Of a stretch of DNA of 64,000 nt, positions 61,908 through 64,000 are shown piece by piece; the first letter of the stretch is position 1; every line of letters starts with the position of its first letter. The position numbers and the translations under genes were made by a program. The stretch comes from Plumapathes pennacea (Eukaryota; Cnidaria; Anthozoa; Antipatharia; Myriopathidae). Location: NCBI GenBank assembly GCA_964036295.1, contig OZ038470.1, positions 4,279,501-4,343,500 on the forward strand. The letters run 5' to 3'. The notes under the pieces were generated by a model that worked only from the letters and a program-made list of their open reading frames with translations, did no database searches and was not told where the DNA came from.

Positions 61908-63736
61908 GTAACCCAGAAAAAAAATAAAAATAAAAATAAAAATATGACGATGATAAAGACACGCTTTCCAATCCTAAGCTCGTCGGCTTCGCCACGAGCA
62001 ATTAGTCTGCTCGCCCGAGATTACTGCGCTCAAAAGGGTTTTAGCCTCGGGAAGCTTTGCTCCATCAAAACAGGGCCGTAGCCGTTCTCTTTGACCACGT
62101 TCGAGGACAGCCACAAGCTGTTGAAACCCTGGTGTTTTTTGAAAGTGAACAAAATGGAAATACTAATCTGAAAGGCTATAGTTCAGGTGCTGAACAAACA
62201 CGAAATATTCTGAGTTAATTAAGTACGGCTGATTTATTCGTCATTCTTTACGTTTAAATCAGACGGGAGTTACGGCTTTAGAGCGACTCTGATTCAGACG
62301 CCGAACTTAAAACACCCGTGACAGTTTTACACACTTCTTCATGTTTTTAAGAGGTCGTTTAAAAAGTGAATAATATTAAATATACAAGGCGTTGAGTAAA
62401 CAAGCGCCCCGTGGTATCTGTGTGAGCCTGACTTCCATACAATTGCGGCTGCAAAATGTGTCCAGTATCCATCGTAGTGATCAGAAACAGCGTGTATCGA
62501 ACTGTTCCTCAGACTGCAGCATTGTTTCTGCAAAAAAAGAAAAAAATTGAATAAACAAACAAACAAACAAAAAGTATACACAACCCACCTCTTGAATCCA
62601 TATCTTTTTACAATGTTATGCCGCGTTTCATCATCGATGAGAGGACAAGCACATAAAAACTGACGTTAATTTGCTAAATTGATTAGAGCGGTTTTCGTAT
62701 GACTGTCGAAAGTAATTGTGTGATTGCTTTGGTTTTGCTTTTGCTTCGCTTTCGGATTGGTCCACACTAGTTTGTCAGCATGCTCAGCCAATCAGGACCA
62801 AAACCAAAACCAAACACTTCTCACGCAAGCGATGGCGTGTACTCGCACTGCTGATTGGAAAGTAAAACCAAACGCAAGACCAAACGCAAATGACTTTGGC
62901 TTCCAATTGGCTGAACTGTTTTCTCTCAGTCTCTGTGATTGGCCTGTGTGATTACTTTGGTTTTGGTTTTCGACAGTCATCCGAAAACGGCTCTACTGTA
63001 TTTGGAGCAAAAACTTCAAGAAAAATATTTTGTTCCTGTGCATATAATAAAACGTTGAATTTGATATTTGTGTTCGCGTGATCAGTCTCTCTGATAAATT
63101 GTTTTGAAAATATAAACAAACAAACAAACTGGATTGCCCAGCGAAGTAAAATGATAGTACAAAGTATAACTCTCTATTGTGCTTTGGTTTGTGTTTTGAC
63201 ACGCTGACAGATCGTGGTAATTTGATGTTTCCAAGTAAAAAGGGGTCTAACTATTACTTATTACTAATATTTTACTTAATTTTAATGACATTATAATTTT
63301 TTTAAATCGAGTCCAGGTTTTACAGTTTTTTCAAAATCGAGTCCAGGTTTTTCAAATTAGAGTCCAGTCCAGTCCAGTCCGGGTTTTTCGATATGCCTTC
63401 GGCACGTCAAATTAATTCATACAGTCTACCAACGTGCCATACAATACAGGGCGTTGATTGGTTTAATATTCATTTCTATTGTGTGATTTTTTTTGCGTGG
63501 TTTCACTGGCTGAGAACAATCTAAGGATTGAATTGGTCGCGTGAGTTTTCCGTTCTATTGTTTTGGTTTGTGTACAAAGCATAGAATTTTGATTAGTTTT
63601 CTCGCTTTTTGCTGCTTGGCCTGCAAGGGGTTGTCGGTTCATGTGGCCGCCGACATTTCGAGTTGATGACGGTATGGAATGATTTGTCCCGGATAAAGGA
63701 AGTGAATTATTGTTTGAAAATATATCTGGGTAGAAT
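61908..63736. other. Spacer before the second anchor exon
   Basis: Holds the MITE at 62684-62995 and AT-rich sequence. CAGGTTTTTC and TCCAGTCCAGTCC short repeats lie near 63310-63390. The minus-strand frame 62527-62339 follows a good acceptor but has no recognisable domain. No gene supported. Confidence 0.45.
62684..62995. mobile_element. GAGCCGTTTTCGG MITE, reverse orientation
   Basis: Starts GAGCGGTTTTCGTATGACTG and ends CGACAGTCATCCGAAAACGG plus CTC, with TA on both sides. About 310 bp and nearly identical to the reverse complement of 51047-51353. Confidence 0.9.
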
Positions 63737-63842
63737 ATGCAAGAGCTAACTCGACGACGTCCTCTGTGCAAACTTGTTGGCAGTTTTGTGGTCATCTTAG
63801 TTTGCTTCAATTCTTTGGTACTATTCCGTTGCATCAATTCAG
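63737..63842 (+). CDS. First exon of a type II membrane protein (copy 2)
   Basis: ATG at 63737 opens 35 codons plus one base to TCAG|GTACGT. It encodes MQELTRRRPLCKLVGSFVVI followed by LVCFNSLVLFRCINS. It shares RRPLCKLVGS, the hydrophobic helix, SLVLFRC, the phase and the donor context with 56531-56657, and the similarity extends into the 5' flank (CCGGATAAAGGA). The downstream exons lie beyond the window. A tandemly duplicated signal-anchor gene is the simplest reading. Confidence 0.5.
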
Positions 63843-64000
63843 GTACGTATTAGATCGAGATTCAGTATTGAATCGTTGAGCCGGGTTCGTATTGCTGTTG
63901 GGTCTCTCAGTTTGCCGTTAAACTGTGTTTTCGCAGAGTTTGAGTGAACCCACATGCGATCGGAGTGGTCCAGCATGAAATCTTATGCTTTCTTGCGTTT

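Noticed and set aside
62339-62527. Minus-strand frame after a good acceptor (SSIHAVSDHYDGYWTHFAAA)
   Set aside because: Composition looks protein-like, but no domain, partner exon or family match is recognised. Kept only as a note.

Overview
This is a eukaryotic nuclear window. Its genes have many short exons with GT-AG introns, and the protein families are animal-specific (RAB3GAP1, SPATS2, TRAF, NEURL, SLC52A, SLC35G1). Introns and spacers are AT-rich and full of small inverted-repeat transposons. The protein mix, the non-bilaterian-like divergence and the style of the repeats suggest a cnidarian, probably an anthozoan such as a coral. That placement is inference and no species is assigned.

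Layout, left to right. (1) 13-219, minus strand: the first coding exon of a Neuralized-type NHR protein, cut off by the window edge. It sits head-to-head with RAB3GAP1 across a 325-bp promoter containing a perfect CRE. (2) 545-13877, plus: a complete 26-exon RAB3GAP1, the catalytic subunit of the Rab3 GTPase-activating/Rab18 exchange complex. (3) 15044-19452, plus: DNAJB11/ERdj3, an ER Hsp40 co-chaperone with 9 exons. (4) 20095-22197, minus: an SLC52A riboflavin transporter with 3 exons, tail-to-tail with DNAJB11. (5) 23804-34894, plus: a SPATS2/SPATS2L homologue with 14 exons and a very large, internally repetitive charged tail. (6) 39507-43337, plus: a TRAF3/TRAF2-like adaptor with 5 exons (RING, zinc fingers, coiled coil, MATH). 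(7) 45255-46190, plus: the 25-residue ribosomal protein RPL41 in three tiny exons, found by splicing. (8) 47196-48561, plus: an SLC35G1-like EamA transporter with 2 exons. (9) 49090-54241, plus: a BTB-BACK-TLDc fusion protein with 8 exons. (10) 54242-64000: a repeat-dominated region. It holds a TIR element that begins at the base after the BTB-TLDc stop codon, 2.6 copies of a ~1.06-kb duplicated module, an isolated pyridoxal kinase exon, and two paralogous first exons that encode a type II membrane anchor.

The genes do not form one pathway. They are ordinary housekeeping, trafficking and signalling genes, and no operon or biosynthetic cluster is visible. The unusual content is in the non-coding part. 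At least six families of short TIR or foldback elements recur. Several copies sit at functional gene boundaries: 4 bases into a splice donor, about 10 bases upstream of a splice acceptor, and directly after a stop codon. A truncated LINE is nested inside one of these elements. Exon boundaries were chosen by GT-AG (one GC-AG) sites, reading-frame continuity and recalled family conservation; no alignment was run.
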